Positions 56,776 through 64,000 of a stretch of DNA of 64,000 nucleotides are shown here, in pieces (position 1 is the stretch's first letter; every line of letters begins with the position of its first letter). The stretch spans positions 1-64,000 of the forward strand of contig NZ_JAHBAV010000007.1 of assembly GCF_018390595.1 (NCBI RefSeq), written 5' to 3'. This DNA is from Dietzia massiliensis. Lineage in GTDB: Bacteria > Actinomycetota > Actinomycetes > Mycobacteriales > Mycobacteriaceae. Both the position numbers and the translations under genes were made by a program. The notes under the pieces are model-generated. The model was not told where the DNA came from. It did not search any database and saw nothing but the letters and a program-made list of their open reading frames with translations.

Positions 56776-57720
56776 GTGACGAGACCAGGTAACCGACCCC
56801 CGTCCGCCGCCGAGCAGAAGCTCGCGGCGTCGCTCGCCGGCGCCGTCGATCTCTCCGGCCTGAAGAAGCGAGCCGAGACCCGCCGGGACGCGGCCGCCCC
56901 CGGTCGCGCCCCGGGTCAGGGCGGTCCGCCGCAGGACGGGGGGTCGCGGGTGCGGGTGGAGGTGGACGAGGCCTCCTTCGAGCAGGAGGTCCTCGTCCGC
57001 TCCGCCCAGGTGCCGGTGATACTCGAACTCGTGTCGCAGCGGGCGCCGACCGCGCTGACGGCGACGCTGGCGGCCCTGGCCGAGGAGGCCGGGGGCCAGT
57101 GGGTGCACGCGACGGTCGACGTCGACGTGGCTCCGGGCATCGCGCAGGCCCTCCAGGCGCGCGCGGTGCCGACGGTCTACGCCGTCGCGGCCGGGCGGCC
57201 GCTCGCGGACTTCGAGGGCGAGCAGCCCGAGGACGCCCTCCGCCAGTGGCTCGCGGCCGTGCTCCGCGCGACCGAAGGCAAGCTGAGCGGGCCGGCCCCG
57301 GAGACCGGGGAGACCGAGCCGGACGAGGCGTCGGATCCCGAGCGGGACGCCGCGGAGGAGGCGTTGGCAGAGGGGGATCTCGCGGCCGCCGAGGAGCGCT
57401 TCACCGCGCTCGTGGACGCGCGCCCGGGCGATCACACGCTCGTCGAGGCGCTGCGGTACGTCCGGGCGGCGCGGCGCGTGTCGGAGGACGCGGACGCGGG
57501 CGAGGGTGCGGTGCCCGAGGCGCTGCGGGCCGCGGACGCGGCGCTTGTGGCCGGCGAGTACGAGACCGCCTTCTCCGGGTTGGTCGGCGCCGTCCGCGTC
57601 ACCACCGGCGACGACCGTGCCGCCCTGCGTGCGAGGCTGCTCGAGCTCCTCGACGCGCTGCCGGCGGATGATCCGCGGGTGCTGGCCGCGCGCCGCGACC
57701 TGGCGAGCGCCCTGTACTGA
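56776..57720 (+). CDS. Thioredoxin-fold/TPR protein lacking CXXC (YbbN/CnoX-like)
   Basis: The 314-residue protein has a thioredoxin fold (about 65-165: VPVILELVSQRAPTAL ... VPTVYAVAAGRPLADFEG). The place of the CXXC is taken by SQRAPT, so it has no redox centre, while the cis-Pro loop AVPTVY is kept. C-terminal helical repeats (about 190-314, AEEALAEGDLAAAEERFTALVDARPGDHTLVEAL) are TPR-like. E. coli CnoX/YbbN has a similar layout and acts as a holdase working with GroEL and DnaK. The same role is an inference. The first 60 residues are basic and flexible. The GTG start follows GGAAGGATCGGAGA. Confidence 0.85.
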   Translation: MTRPGNRPPSAAEQKLAASLAGAVDLSGLKKRAETRRDAAAPGRAPGQGGPPQDGGSRVRVEVDEASFEQEVLVRSAQVPVILELVSQRAPTALTATLAALAEEAGGQWVHATVDVDVAPGIAQALQARAVPTVYAVAAGRPLADFEGEQPEDALRQWLAAVLRATEGKLSGPAPETGETEPDEASDPERDAAEEALAEGDLAAAEERFTALVDARPGDHTLVEALRYVRAARRVSEDADAGEGAVPEALRAADAALVAGEYETAFSGLVGAVRVTTGDDRAALRARLLELLDALPADDPRVLAARRDLASALY

Positions 57721-57764
57721 CGCATCACCGGTGGCCCCGCGTCGGGCCGCCGGTGCCCCGCGTC

Positions 57765-57804
57765 GAGCCGTCGGCGGGCCCCTGCCCGGGGCCGCCGACG
57801 GCTC
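57765..57804. terminator. Bidirectional terminator between the thioredoxin-like gene and glgB
   Basis: A 17-bp stem with a single bulged G (57765-57782 with 57788-57804) and a TGCCC loop fills the gap between two convergent genes. It lacks a U-tract on either side. Upstream of it is an imperfect tandem copy of GCCCCGCGTCG. Confidence 0.7.
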
Positions 57805-57808
57805 TCCG

Positions 57809-60127
57809 CTATCCGGTGGGGGTGTGGCGGAACCACACGGTCGCGCGGGAGCCGACCGTGATCGCGGCGGAGTAGGGCCGCCCGTGGTGGGAGATCTGCT
57901 CGGCGTGGACGCCGCCGTAGTTGCCGGCGCCGGACCCCTCGTAGGCCTCGGCATCCGTGTTGAGGATCTCCTCCCAGTACCCGCCCTCGGGGAGGCCGAT
58001 GCGGTAGTCGCCGAGAGGCGCGCCGGAGAAGTTCACGACACACGCGATGGTGCTGCCGTCGTGGTCGGTCCGCAGGAACGACAGCGTGTTGTGCTCGGAG
58101 TCGTTGGCGTCGATCCACGAGAAGCCCGAGGGGTCGTCGTCGAGCGCCCACAGACCGGGGTTCTCGGCGTAGCGGGCGTTGAGGTCGCGCACGCAGTCGC
58201 GGATGCCGCGGTGGTACTCGCCCTCCCAGCCCTCGAGGTCGTCCCACGCGACCCCGCGCTCGGCGTTCCACTCGGTGGTCTGGCCGAATTCGAGTCCCTG
58301 GAAGAGGAGCTTCTTACCGGGGTGGGCCCACATGTAGGCGTAGAGGCTGCGGATCCCGGCGGCGCGGTCCCACGAGGAGCCGGGCATGCGCTCCCACATG
58401 GAGCCCTTCCCGTGGACGACCTCGTCGTGGCTGAGGGGGAGGACGAAGCGCTCGCTCCAGGCGTACATGAGCGAGAAGGTGATCTCGCCGTGGTGGTAGC
58501 CGCGGTAGATCGGGTCCAGGCCCACGTACTGGAGGGTGTCGTTCATCCAACCCATGTTCCACTTCATGGAGAAGCCGAGGCCGCCGGTGTAGGTGGGGGC
58601 GGTGACGCCGCCCCACGAGGTGGACTCCTCGGCGACGGTGAGGACGCCGGGGTGCTTGCGGTGGACCGTGGCGTTGACCTCCTGGAGGAACGAGATGGCC
58701 TCGAGGTTCTCGCGGCCGCCGTGGATGTTGGGCGTCCACTGTCCCTCGTCGCGGGAGTAGTCGAGGTAGAGCATCGAGGCGACGGCGTCCACACGGAGGC
58801 CGTCGACGTGGAACTCGTCGGCCCAGTACAGGGCGTTGGCGACGAGGAAGTTGCGGACCTCCCGCCGGCCGAAGTCGAACACGTAGGTGCCCCAGTCGGG
58901 CTGTTCGCCGCGCCGGGGATCGCCGTGCTCGTACAGCGGGGTGCCGTCGAACCGGCCGAGGGACCACTCGTCCTTGGGGAAGTGCGCGGGGACCCAGTCC
59001 ACCAGGACGCCGATGCCGTGTGAGTGCAGGTGGTCGATCACGTAGCGCAGGTCGTCCGGGGAGCCGAACCGACTGGTGGGGGCGAAGTAGCCGGACACCT
59101 GGTAGCCCCACGAGCCGCCGAACGGGTGCTCGGCGACGGGCATCAGTTCCACGTGTGTGAACCCGGTGGAGAGGACGTGCTCGGCGAGTTGGTGCGCGAA
59201 CTCGCGGTAGTCGAGGCCGGGGCGCCAGGAGCCGACGTGGACCTCGAGGATGGTCATCGGGGAGCGCGAGTGGTCGCGGGTGGCGCGGGCGGCGATCCAC
59301 TCGTCGTCGTTCCACTCGTAGGCGGAGGTGAACACCTTCGACCCGGTGGCGGGGGGCACCTCGGTCGCGACGGCCATGGGGTCGGCGTGGTCGACTGTCC
59401 GCCCGTCGGCACCCCGGACGCGGTACTTGTAGACGGCGCCGTCGCCGACGTCGGGGACGAACAGTTCCCACACGCCGGAGGAGCCGATCGAGCGCATGGG
59501 CAGCGCCACGGGGTTCCAGCCGCAGAAGTCGCCGACCACGCTGACGCCGCGGGCGTTGGGCGCCCACACGGCGAAGGACGTCCCGGTGACCGGCCCGCCG
59601 GGGGAGTCGTAGGTGCGGACGTGCGCACCGAGCACGTCCCAGAGGCGCTCGTGGCGTCCCTCACCGATGAGGTGCAGGTCGACCTCGCCCAGGGTCGGCA
59701 GGAACCGGTAGCCGTCGGCGACGGTGCGGGTGTGGCCGTCCGGGTAGGCGACGCGGAAGCGGTAGTCGGGGACCTCGGCCTCGGGCAGGGCGGCCTCGAA
59801 CAGCCCGTCGGAGACGGGTTCCATCGGGACCGTCCGGTCACCGAAGTCGATCTCGACGGACACCGCACCCGGCTGCATGGTGCGCACGACGGAACCGTCG
59901 CCGTCGCGGTGCGTGCCGTAGACCGAGTGGGGATCGTGGTGGGTGCCCGCGCGGAGCCGACCGAGGACCTCGCCGGTGAGGGGTGTGGGCCGCGGCGCCG
60001 CGTCCGGTACGGGGGTCGCGGCCGGCCCGGGTGTCGCGCGGGTCGCCGGGGATGACGGCGACGACGACGAGGTCTTCTCCGGCCGGGGCCGGGCGGTCGC
60101 GGGGTCCTGCTTCTTGTGCTTTCCCAT
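57809..60127 (-). CDS. glgB: 1,4-alpha-glucan branching enzyme
   Basis: The 772-residue GH13 enzyme adds alpha-1,6 branches. It has an N-terminal Pro/Ser/Thr-rich extension (about 1-45), an N1 and a CBM48 domain ([19 protein letters not shown]), and the (beta/alpha)8 barrel. The nucleophile Asp is in [18 protein letters not shown], the acid Glu in [13 protein letters not shown], and [10 protein letters not shown] is the third conserved motif. A C-terminal beta domain ends it. In actinobacteria GlgB branches the maltosyl chains made by GlgE. I choose the ATG at 60127 with GAGG 9 bp upstream; the glgE stop lies inside this leader, so the genes are coupled. Confidence 0.96.
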   Translation of the reverse strand: MGKHKKQDPATARPRPEKTSSSSPSSPATRATPGPAATPVPDAAPRPTPLTGEVLGRLRAGTHHDPHSVYGTHRDGDGSVVRTMQPGAVSVEIDFGDRTVPMEPVSDGLFEAALPEAEVPDYRFRVAYPDGHTRTVADGYRFLPTLGEVDLHLIGEGRHERLWDVLGAHVRTYDSPGGPVTGTSFAVWAPNARGVSVVGDFCGWNPVALPMRSIGSSGVWELFVPDVGDGAVYKYRVRGADGRTVDHADPMAVATEVPPATGSKVFTSAYEWNDDEWIAARATRDHSRSPMTILEVHVGSWRPGLDYREFAHQLAEHVLSTGFTHVELMPVAEHPFGGSWGYQVSGYFAPTSRFGSPDDLRYVIDHLHSHGIGVLVDWVPAHFPKDEWSLGRFDGTPLYEHGDPRRGEQPDWGTYVFDFGRREVRNFLVANALYWADEFHVDGLRVDAVASMLYLDYSRDEGQWTPNIHGGRENLEAISFLQEVNATVHRKHPGVLTVAEESTSWGGVTAPTYTGGLGFSMKWNMGWMNDTLQYVGLDPIYRGYHHGEITFSLMYAWSERFVLPLSHDEVVHGKGSMWERMPGSSWDRAAGIRSLYAYMWAHPGKKLLFQGLEFGQTTEWNAERGVAWDDLEGWEGEYHRGIRDCVRDLNARYAENPGLWALDDDPSGFSWIDANDSEHNTLSFLRTDHDGSTIACVVNFSGAPLGDYRIGLPEGGYWEEILNTDAEAYEGSGAGNYGGVHAEQISHHGRPYSAAITVGSRATVWFRHTPTG

Positions 60128-60138
60128 GGTCGTTCGCC

Positions 60139-62157
60139 TCAATCCACGGTGTGCGTTCGGTAGGACAGTTCGACCCTACGTGCTTCGGAGCAGGGTGGGA
60201 TCGAGACGATGTGCGCGACCGCGGACCACGGCTCGAGCCGGACGTAGTTGCTCGACCCCCAGTGGAACTCGTTGCCCGACACCTCGTCGCGCACGCTGAA
60301 CCGGGCGTCGTCGTCGTAACCGAGCGCCGCCATGTCCAGGTGGAGGGTGCCCTCCTGGACGCCGAGGGAGTCCAGGGTGACCACGGTCAGAACGGTGTCG
60401 CCGGTGGCGGGATCGATCTTGGAGTAGGCGATGATCCGGTCGTTGTCGACGTCGTGGAAGTGCAGGGTCCGCAGCTGCTGGAGCGCGGGGTGCTCGCGCC
60501 GGATCCGGTTGAGCGCGCGCAGCCAGGGCGCCAGCGACTGTCCGGCGGCCTCGGCGGCCGCGAAGTCGCGGGGTCGCAGTTGGTACTTCTCCGAGTCGAG
60601 GTACTCCTCACTGCCCTCGGTGACGGGCTGCCACTCGTAGAGCTCGAAGCCCGAGTACACGCCCCAGGCGGGCGAGAGGGTCGCGGCGAGGGCGGCGCGG
60701 ATCGCGAACATCGCCGGGCCGCCGCGCTGGAGCGACTCGTGCAGGATGTCCGGGGTGTTGGTGAACATGTTGGGCCGCGCCTCGTCGACGTGGGCCAGCA
60801 GCTGCTCGCAGAACTCGGCCAGATCGGCCTTGGTGGTCTTCCACGTGAAGTACGTGTACGACTGCGAGAACCCGCGTTTGGCGAGCCCGAACAGCCGGGC
60901 CGGTCGGGTGAACGCCTCGGCGAGGAACAGCACGTCGGGCTCGGTGCGCTTGACCTCGCTGATGAGCCGGTTCCAGAAGTCCGCGGGCTTGGTGTGCGGG
61001 TTGTCCACGCGGAAGATCCGCACGCCCAGTGACGTCCAGTGCCTGACCACGCGCAGCACCTCGGCGTAGATGCCCTCGGGGTCGTTGTCGAAGTTGATCG
61101 GGTAGATGTCCTGGTACTTCTTGGGCGGGTTCTCGGCGTAGGCGATGTGCCCGTCGGGCAGGACGGTGAACCACTCGGGGTGCTCGGCGGCCCACGGGTG
61201 GTCGGGGGCGCACTGCAGCGCGAGGTCGAGCGCGACCTCGACACCGCGTTCGCCCGCGTACTCGACGAGCCCGCGGAAGTCCTCGGTCGTGCCGAGGTCG
61301 GGGTGCACCGCGTCGTGGCCGCCGTCCCGTGAGCCGATGGCCCACGGGGATCCCACGTCGTCCGGATCGGGTGTCAGCGTGTTGTTGCGGCCCTTGCGGT
61401 TGATCTCCCCGATCGGGTGGATGGGCGGCAGGTACACTACGTCGAACCCGAGGTCGGCTGCGTGGTCGATGTATGCCCGCGACGTGGCGAAGGTGCCGTG
61501 GACGGGCCGGCCCTCGGCGTCCCAGCCGCCGGTGGATCGGGGGAAGAACTCGTACCAGGAGCTGAACTGGGCCTCGCGGCGATCGACCCACACCCGGTGG
61601 GTCTGCCCGACGGTGACCAGCTCGCGCACCGGGTCGGCGGCGAGCGCCGCGGCGACCTCCGCCGACAGGGCCCGCTCCGTGCGGGTGGCCGCGTCGCCGT
61701 CACCGCGCAGCGCGTCGGCGGCCCTCGAGAGCAGGGCGGCCCGGTCCGCCTCGCCGGCGGTGGTGGCCCGGGTGACCGCGAGGTCGAGCACTCGCGCGCC
61801 CACCTCGAACTCGTTGCCCAGCACGTCGGCGTCCTGGCCCGCGTCCATCTTCTTGGTGATGCCGCTGCGCCAGGTGGCGAAGGGGTCGGACCACGCCTCC
61901 ACGCGGAACGACCACATGCCGGGCACGTCGGTGGGCAGCAGGGCGTGCACGGTGTCGGGTTCGGCCCCGGGCGCCATGGTGGTGCGCGAGGAGAGGCCGC
62001 CGGGTCGCCGGACCACGAGGCTGGCGGACAGGGCGTCGTGCCCCTCCCTCCAGACGATGGCCGAGATCGGCAGGATCTCGCCGACCACCGATTTCGACGG
62101 GAACCTCCCGCAGGAGACGAGGGGACGGACCTCATCGATGGCAAGACGGTCGTTCAC
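60139..62157 (-). CDS. glgE: Alpha-1,4-glucan:maltose-1-phosphate maltosyltransferase
   Basis: The 672-residue GH13_3 enzyme elongates alpha-glucan using maltose-1-phosphate. Its signature residues are visible: nucleophile Asp in [17 protein letters not shown], acid Glu in [11 protein letters not shown], and Asp in [11 protein letters not shown], plus [17 protein letters not shown] and the phosphate-binding [18 protein letters not shown] region. GlgE loss is lethal in Mycobacterium through build-up of maltose-1-phosphate. The GTG at 62157 has GGAAGGAG 7 bp upstream and was chosen over 62211. A candidate promoter sits at 62217-62245. The treS/pep2 and glgM genes that make the substrate are not in the window. 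Confidence 0.96.
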   Translation of the reverse strand: MNDRLAIDEVRPLVSCGRFPSKSVVGEILPISAIVWREGHDALSASLVVRRPGGLSSRTTMAPGAEPDTVHALLPTDVPGMWSFRVEAWSDPFATWRSGITKKMDAGQDADVLGNEFEVGARVLDLAVTRATTAGEADRAALLSRAADALRGDGDAATRTERALSAEVAAALAADPVRELVTVGQTHRVWVDRREAQFSSWYEFFPRSTGGWDAEGRPVHGTFATSRAYIDHAADLGFDVVYLPPIHPIGEINRKGRNNTLTPDPDDVGSPWAIGSRDGGHDAVHPDLGTTEDFRGLVEYAGERGVEVALDLALQCAPDHPWAAEHPEWFTVLPDGHIAYAENPPKKYQDIYPINFDNDPEGIYAEVLRVVRHWTSLGVRIFRVDNPHTKPADFWNRLISEVKRTEPDVLFLAEAFTRPARLFGLAKRGFSQSYTYFTWKTTKADLAEFCEQLLAHVDEARPNMFTNTPDILHESLQRGGPAMFAIRAALAATLSPAWGVYSGFELYEWQPVTEGSEEYLDSEKYQLRPRDFAAAEAAGQSLAPWLRALNRIRREHPALQQLRTLHFHDVDNDRIIAYSKIDPATGDTVLTVVTLDSLGVQEGTLHLDMAALGYDDDARFSVRDEVSGNEFHWGSSNYVRLEPWSAVAHIVSIPPCSEARRVELSYRTHTVD

Positions 62158-62216
62158 GTCGGTGCTCCTTCCGGCTGCGGGTCGGCGCCGCGAAGTGGCG
62201 ACGTCCGTCACCGACG

Positions 62217-62245
62217 ACGCTAGCGAAGTCGGGCCGATCCTTCAG
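62217..62245 (-). promoter_or_regulatory. Candidate promoter of glgE-glgB
   Basis: On the minus strand CTGAAG (62240-62245) and TAGCGT (62217-62222) are separated by 17 bp. This is a reasonable -35/-10 pair that gives a ~50-nt leader containing the glgE Shine-Dalgarno. Confidence 0.45.
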
Positions 62246-62309
62246 GGCCGTCATCTCCGGTTAACCCGCGCGAGCCGTGTTCCTCCCCACCCGGGGCCGC
62301 GATAACCGG

Positions 62310-62315
62310 TTAGAT
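62310..62315 (+). promoter_or_regulatory. Candidate -10 element of the ABC ATPase gene
   Basis: TTAGAT ends 7 bp before the GTG at 62323. It is directly preceded by a GATAACCGGTTA dyad centred at 62306 that could be an operator. Confidence 0.35.
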
Positions 62316-62322
62316 GGGCGTC

Positions 62323-63156
62323 GTGAGCACCGCCATCGACATCGACCCCGACCTCGTCCTCGACCTGCGTGACGTCTCGCTCCGGCGCGACGGCAAGACC
62401 CTCGTGGGGCCACTGACCTGGCAGGTCGAACTCGACGAGAGGTGGGTGGTGCTTGGCCCCAACGGCGCGGGCAAGACCTCGTTGCTGAGGATCGCCTCGG
62501 CGTTGGAGTACCCGAGCACCGGTACCGCGGTCATCCTCGGCGAGCAGCTCGGTCGGACCGAGGTGACCGAGCTGCGCAGCCGGGTCGGCCTGTCGTCGGT
62601 CGCCGTGGCGGGCCGGATCCCCGGCGACGAGGTGGTGAGCGACCTCGTCATCTCGGCCGGGTACGCGGTCCTGGGTCGCTGGCGCGAGAAGTACGACGAG
62701 CAGGATTTCGAGCGGGCGGCCGACACGCTCGAGTCGATCGGCGCCGAGCACCTCGCGGACCGGACGTGGGGCACCCTCTCGGAGGGCGAGCGCAAGCGCG
62801 TGCTCATCGCGCGCGCCATGATGACCGACCCCGAGCTGCTGCTGCTCGACGAGCCGGGCGCCGGTCTGGACCTCGGCGGGCGCGAGGACCTGGTGGCCCG
62901 GCTCGGGGACATGGCCATGGACCCGGACGCCCCCGCGACGGTCCTGGTGACCCACCACGTCGAGGAGATCCCCCCGGGCTTCACCCACGCCATGCTGCTG
63001 GCGGAGGGCGAGGTGACCGCCATGGGGCTCATCGACGACGTGATCACCTCCGAGAACCTCAGCCGGGCCTTCGCGCAGTCGATCACGGTCGACGCGATCG
63101 ACGGCCGCTACTTCGCCCGCCGTGCCCGGCGATCGGGCCGGCACCGACGGGGATGA
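62323..63156 (+). CDS. ABC-type ATPase subunit (Rv3041c-like)
   Basis: The 277-residue nucleotide-binding subunit has Walker A GPNGAGKTS (about 44), signature LSEGERKRVLIARAMM, Walker B ELLLLDEPGAGLD and the switch His in VLVTHHVEE. No membrane or binding-protein gene is nearby, so it may be a solitary ATPase or have partners elsewhere. The next gene, a NUDIX hydrolase, overlaps by 4 bp, as in Rv3041c-Rv3040c. A TTAGAT hexamer 7 bp before the GTG at 62323 argues for that start; the ATG at 62314 lies inside the hexamer and is the alternative. Confidence 0.87.
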   Translation: MSTAIDIDPDLVLDLRDVSLRRDGKTLVGPLTWQVELDERWVVLGPNGAGKTSLLRIASALEYPSTGTAVILGEQLGRTEVTELRSRVGLSSVAVAGRIPGDEVVSDLVISAGYAVLGRWREKYDEQDFERAADTLESIGAEHLADRTWGTLSEGERKRVLIARAMMTDPELLLLDEPGAGLDLGGREDLVARLGDMAMDPDAPATVLVTHHVEEIPPGFTHAMLLAEGEVTAMGLIDDVITSENLSRAFAQSITVDAIDGRYFARRARRSGRHRRG

Positions 63157-63929
63157 CCGGGGTGGCGGGCTCGTCCGGGTCGTCGCGCGTGGTGGGCGGC
63201 GGCGACGCTCCTGCGGCCTATGAGCCGGGGGCGGTCCCGATCCGCGAGGCGGCGACGGTCGCCCTGATCCGCGACGCCCGGGTCGGCGGGGGAGTCGAGG
63301 TGTTCCTGCAGCACCGCGTGTCGACGATGCAGTTCGCGGCGGGTATGTCGGTGTTCCCCGGCGGCGGGGGGGAGCCCCGCGACCACCACGGCACGCGGCC
63401 CCGGCGCGGGCCCGAGCCGCGGTGGTGGGCCGACCGGTTCGGCATCGACGAAGGCCGCGCCGCCGCGGCGGTCCGGGGCGTGGCCCGCGAGCTGTTCGAG
63501 GAGACCGGCGTCCTGCTCGCCGAGCCGGCGGGCGCCACTCCGCCCCCGGCGCCGCCCGGCGTCGCCGAGCGGCGCGCGCTCGACGCGGGGCACGGCGACC
63601 TCGACTCGCTCCTGGCCGCGCACGGCCTGGTGCTGTCCGCGCACCTGCTGCGGCCGTGGGACCGCTGGACGACCCCGGTCGGGCCGCCGCGGCGCTATGA
63701 CACGCTGTTCTTCGTGGCCGCACTGCCGGAGGGGGCGGAACCGGACGGCGGGACGAGCGAGGCCCGGGCCGCCGAGTGGATCCGCGCCGACGACGCCGCC
63801 CAGGCCGGCGTCCTCGGGCACCTCGGGATGCTCCGGCCGACCCTCGACGTGCTGTCCGACCTCGCGGGAGCCGCGGACGTCGCCGAGGTGCTGGCCACCG
63901 AACGGGCCATCGCGCCCGGCGGGAACTAA
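63153..63929 (+). CDS. NUDIX hydrolase (Rv3040c-like)
   Basis: The 258-residue protein has the core EAATVALIRDARVGGGVEVFLQHR and MSVFPGGG. The NUDIX helix VARELFEETGVLLA supplies the Glu-x-x-Glu-Glu metal site. Between the first Gly of the box and this helix there are about 40 extra residues (HHGTRPRRGPEPRWWADRFGIDEGRAAAAVRG), so the motif is interrupted compared with the standard 23-residue box. NUDIX enzymes hydrolyse nucleoside diphosphates linked to another moiety; the substrate is unknown. The ATG lies in an ATGA overlap with the ABC ATPase stop. Its TAA stop is part of the next promoter hexamer. Confidence 0.85.
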   Translation: MTGVAGSSGSSRVVGGGDAPAAYEPGAVPIREAATVALIRDARVGGGVEVFLQHRVSTMQFAAGMSVFPGGGGEPRDHHGTRPRRGPEPRWWADRFGIDEGRAAAAVRGVARELFEETGVLLAEPAGATPPPAPPGVAERRALDAGHGDLDSLLAAHGLVLSAHLLRPWDRWTTPVGPPRRYDTLFFVAALPEGAEPDGGTSEARAAEWIRADDAAQAGVLGHLGMLRPTLDVLSDLAGAADVAEVLATERAIAPGGN

Positions 63930-63932
63930 CCT
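63927..63932 (+). promoter_or_regulatory. Candidate -10 element of the last gene
   Basis: TAACCT, overlapping the NUDIX stop codon, ends 7 bp before the GTG at 63940. Confidence 0.45.
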
Positions 63933-63939
63933 TGCGGCG

Positions 63940-64000
63940 GTGACCCCCGAGGACCTCGACTTCCTGCGCACCGACGCCGGCCGCGACCTGATCGAGCTCG
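63940..64000 (+). CDS. Start of a probable class I methyltransferase (partial)
   Basis: Only 20 codons (VTPEDLDFLRTDAGRDLIEL) are in the window. The pattern resembles the N-terminus of the actinobacterial SAM-dependent methyltransferase/THUMP-like family, and Rv3037c/Rv3038c methyltransferases lie near the NUDIX-ABC pair in mycobacteria. The assignment is tentative because no catalytic motif is visible. The GTG has TAACCT 7 bp upstream and no Shine-Dalgarno. Confidence 0.4.
   Translation, partial: MTPEDLDFLRTDAGRDLIEL

Overview
The window is a chromosomal segment of a very GC-rich actinobacterium of the mycolic-acid group (Mycobacteriales/Corynebacteriales). The evidence is the fused E2-E1 oxoglutarate decarboxylase Kgd, the GlgE-GlgB pair, NucS instead of MutS/MutL, an LpqZ-type lipoprotein, and gene order that repeatedly matches the Mycobacterium tuberculosis blocks Rv1224-Rv1234, Rv1244-Rv1249c, Rv1769-Rv1771, Rv2101-Rv2102, Rv1292-Rv1312, Rv1321-Rv1327c and Rv3037c-Rv3041c. 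These locus numbers are recalled from memory, not searched. The unfused atpF and atpH genes and the corynebacterial-type AtpB N-terminus point away from Mycobacterium itself; a Dietzia-like genus is my best guess. I see no IS element, prophage, CRISPR array or rRNA gene. Genes are intact and tightly packed, many joined by 4-bp ATGA or GTGA overlaps.

Layout. 1-4.4 kb: the end of tatB, then a leftward group of mrp, a lytic transglycosylase, a DUF1003 membrane protein and a PRC/MgtE_N/CBS protein. 4.4-7.6 kb: a rightward CitE-like lyase, a stress-protein-like membrane protein, a SUFU-domain protein, and lpqZ. 7.7-13.8 kb: leftward kgd, an EcsC-like protein and an aldonolactone oxidase. 13.9-18.4 kb: an overlapping TetR, PLP enzyme, M20 hydrolase and MFS cassette. 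18.4-21.3 kb: DEAD-box helicase and an exported HNH nuclease. 21.5-29.1 kb: a SNF2 helicase, SWIM zinc-finger protein, Mre11/SbcD-like phosphoesterase and Rad50/YhaN-like ATPase, the most intriguing part of the window. 29.2-36.5 kb: MarR regulator, tRNA-Arg(CCG), and the argS-lysA-hom-thrC-thrB operon, with an acyl-CoA ligase facing it. 38.6-53.8 kb: rho-prfA-prmC-sua5-wecA, the complete F-type ATP synthase operon, a DUF2550 protein and nucS. 53.8-57.7 kb: a zinc-ribbon protein, a DivIVA-like coiled-coil protein, methylmalonyl-CoA epimerase, thiolase and a CXXC-less thioredoxin-TPR protein. 57.8-62.2 kb: glgE-glgB. 62.3-64 kb: an ABC ATPase, a NUDIX hydrolase and the start of a probable methyltransferase.

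Functionally the window covers central metabolism (Kgd, thiolase, epimerase), aspartate-family amino acids, translation termination and release-factor methylation, transcription termination, energy conversion, alpha-glucan synthesis from maltose-1-phosphate, and DNA maintenance (NucS, SNF2 and the Mre11/Rad50-like pair). Across the window a TANNNT-like hexamer recurs 6-10 bp upstream of start codons, which suggests many leaderless transcripts. Several starts are non-ATG, including an apparent CTG start for atpB.
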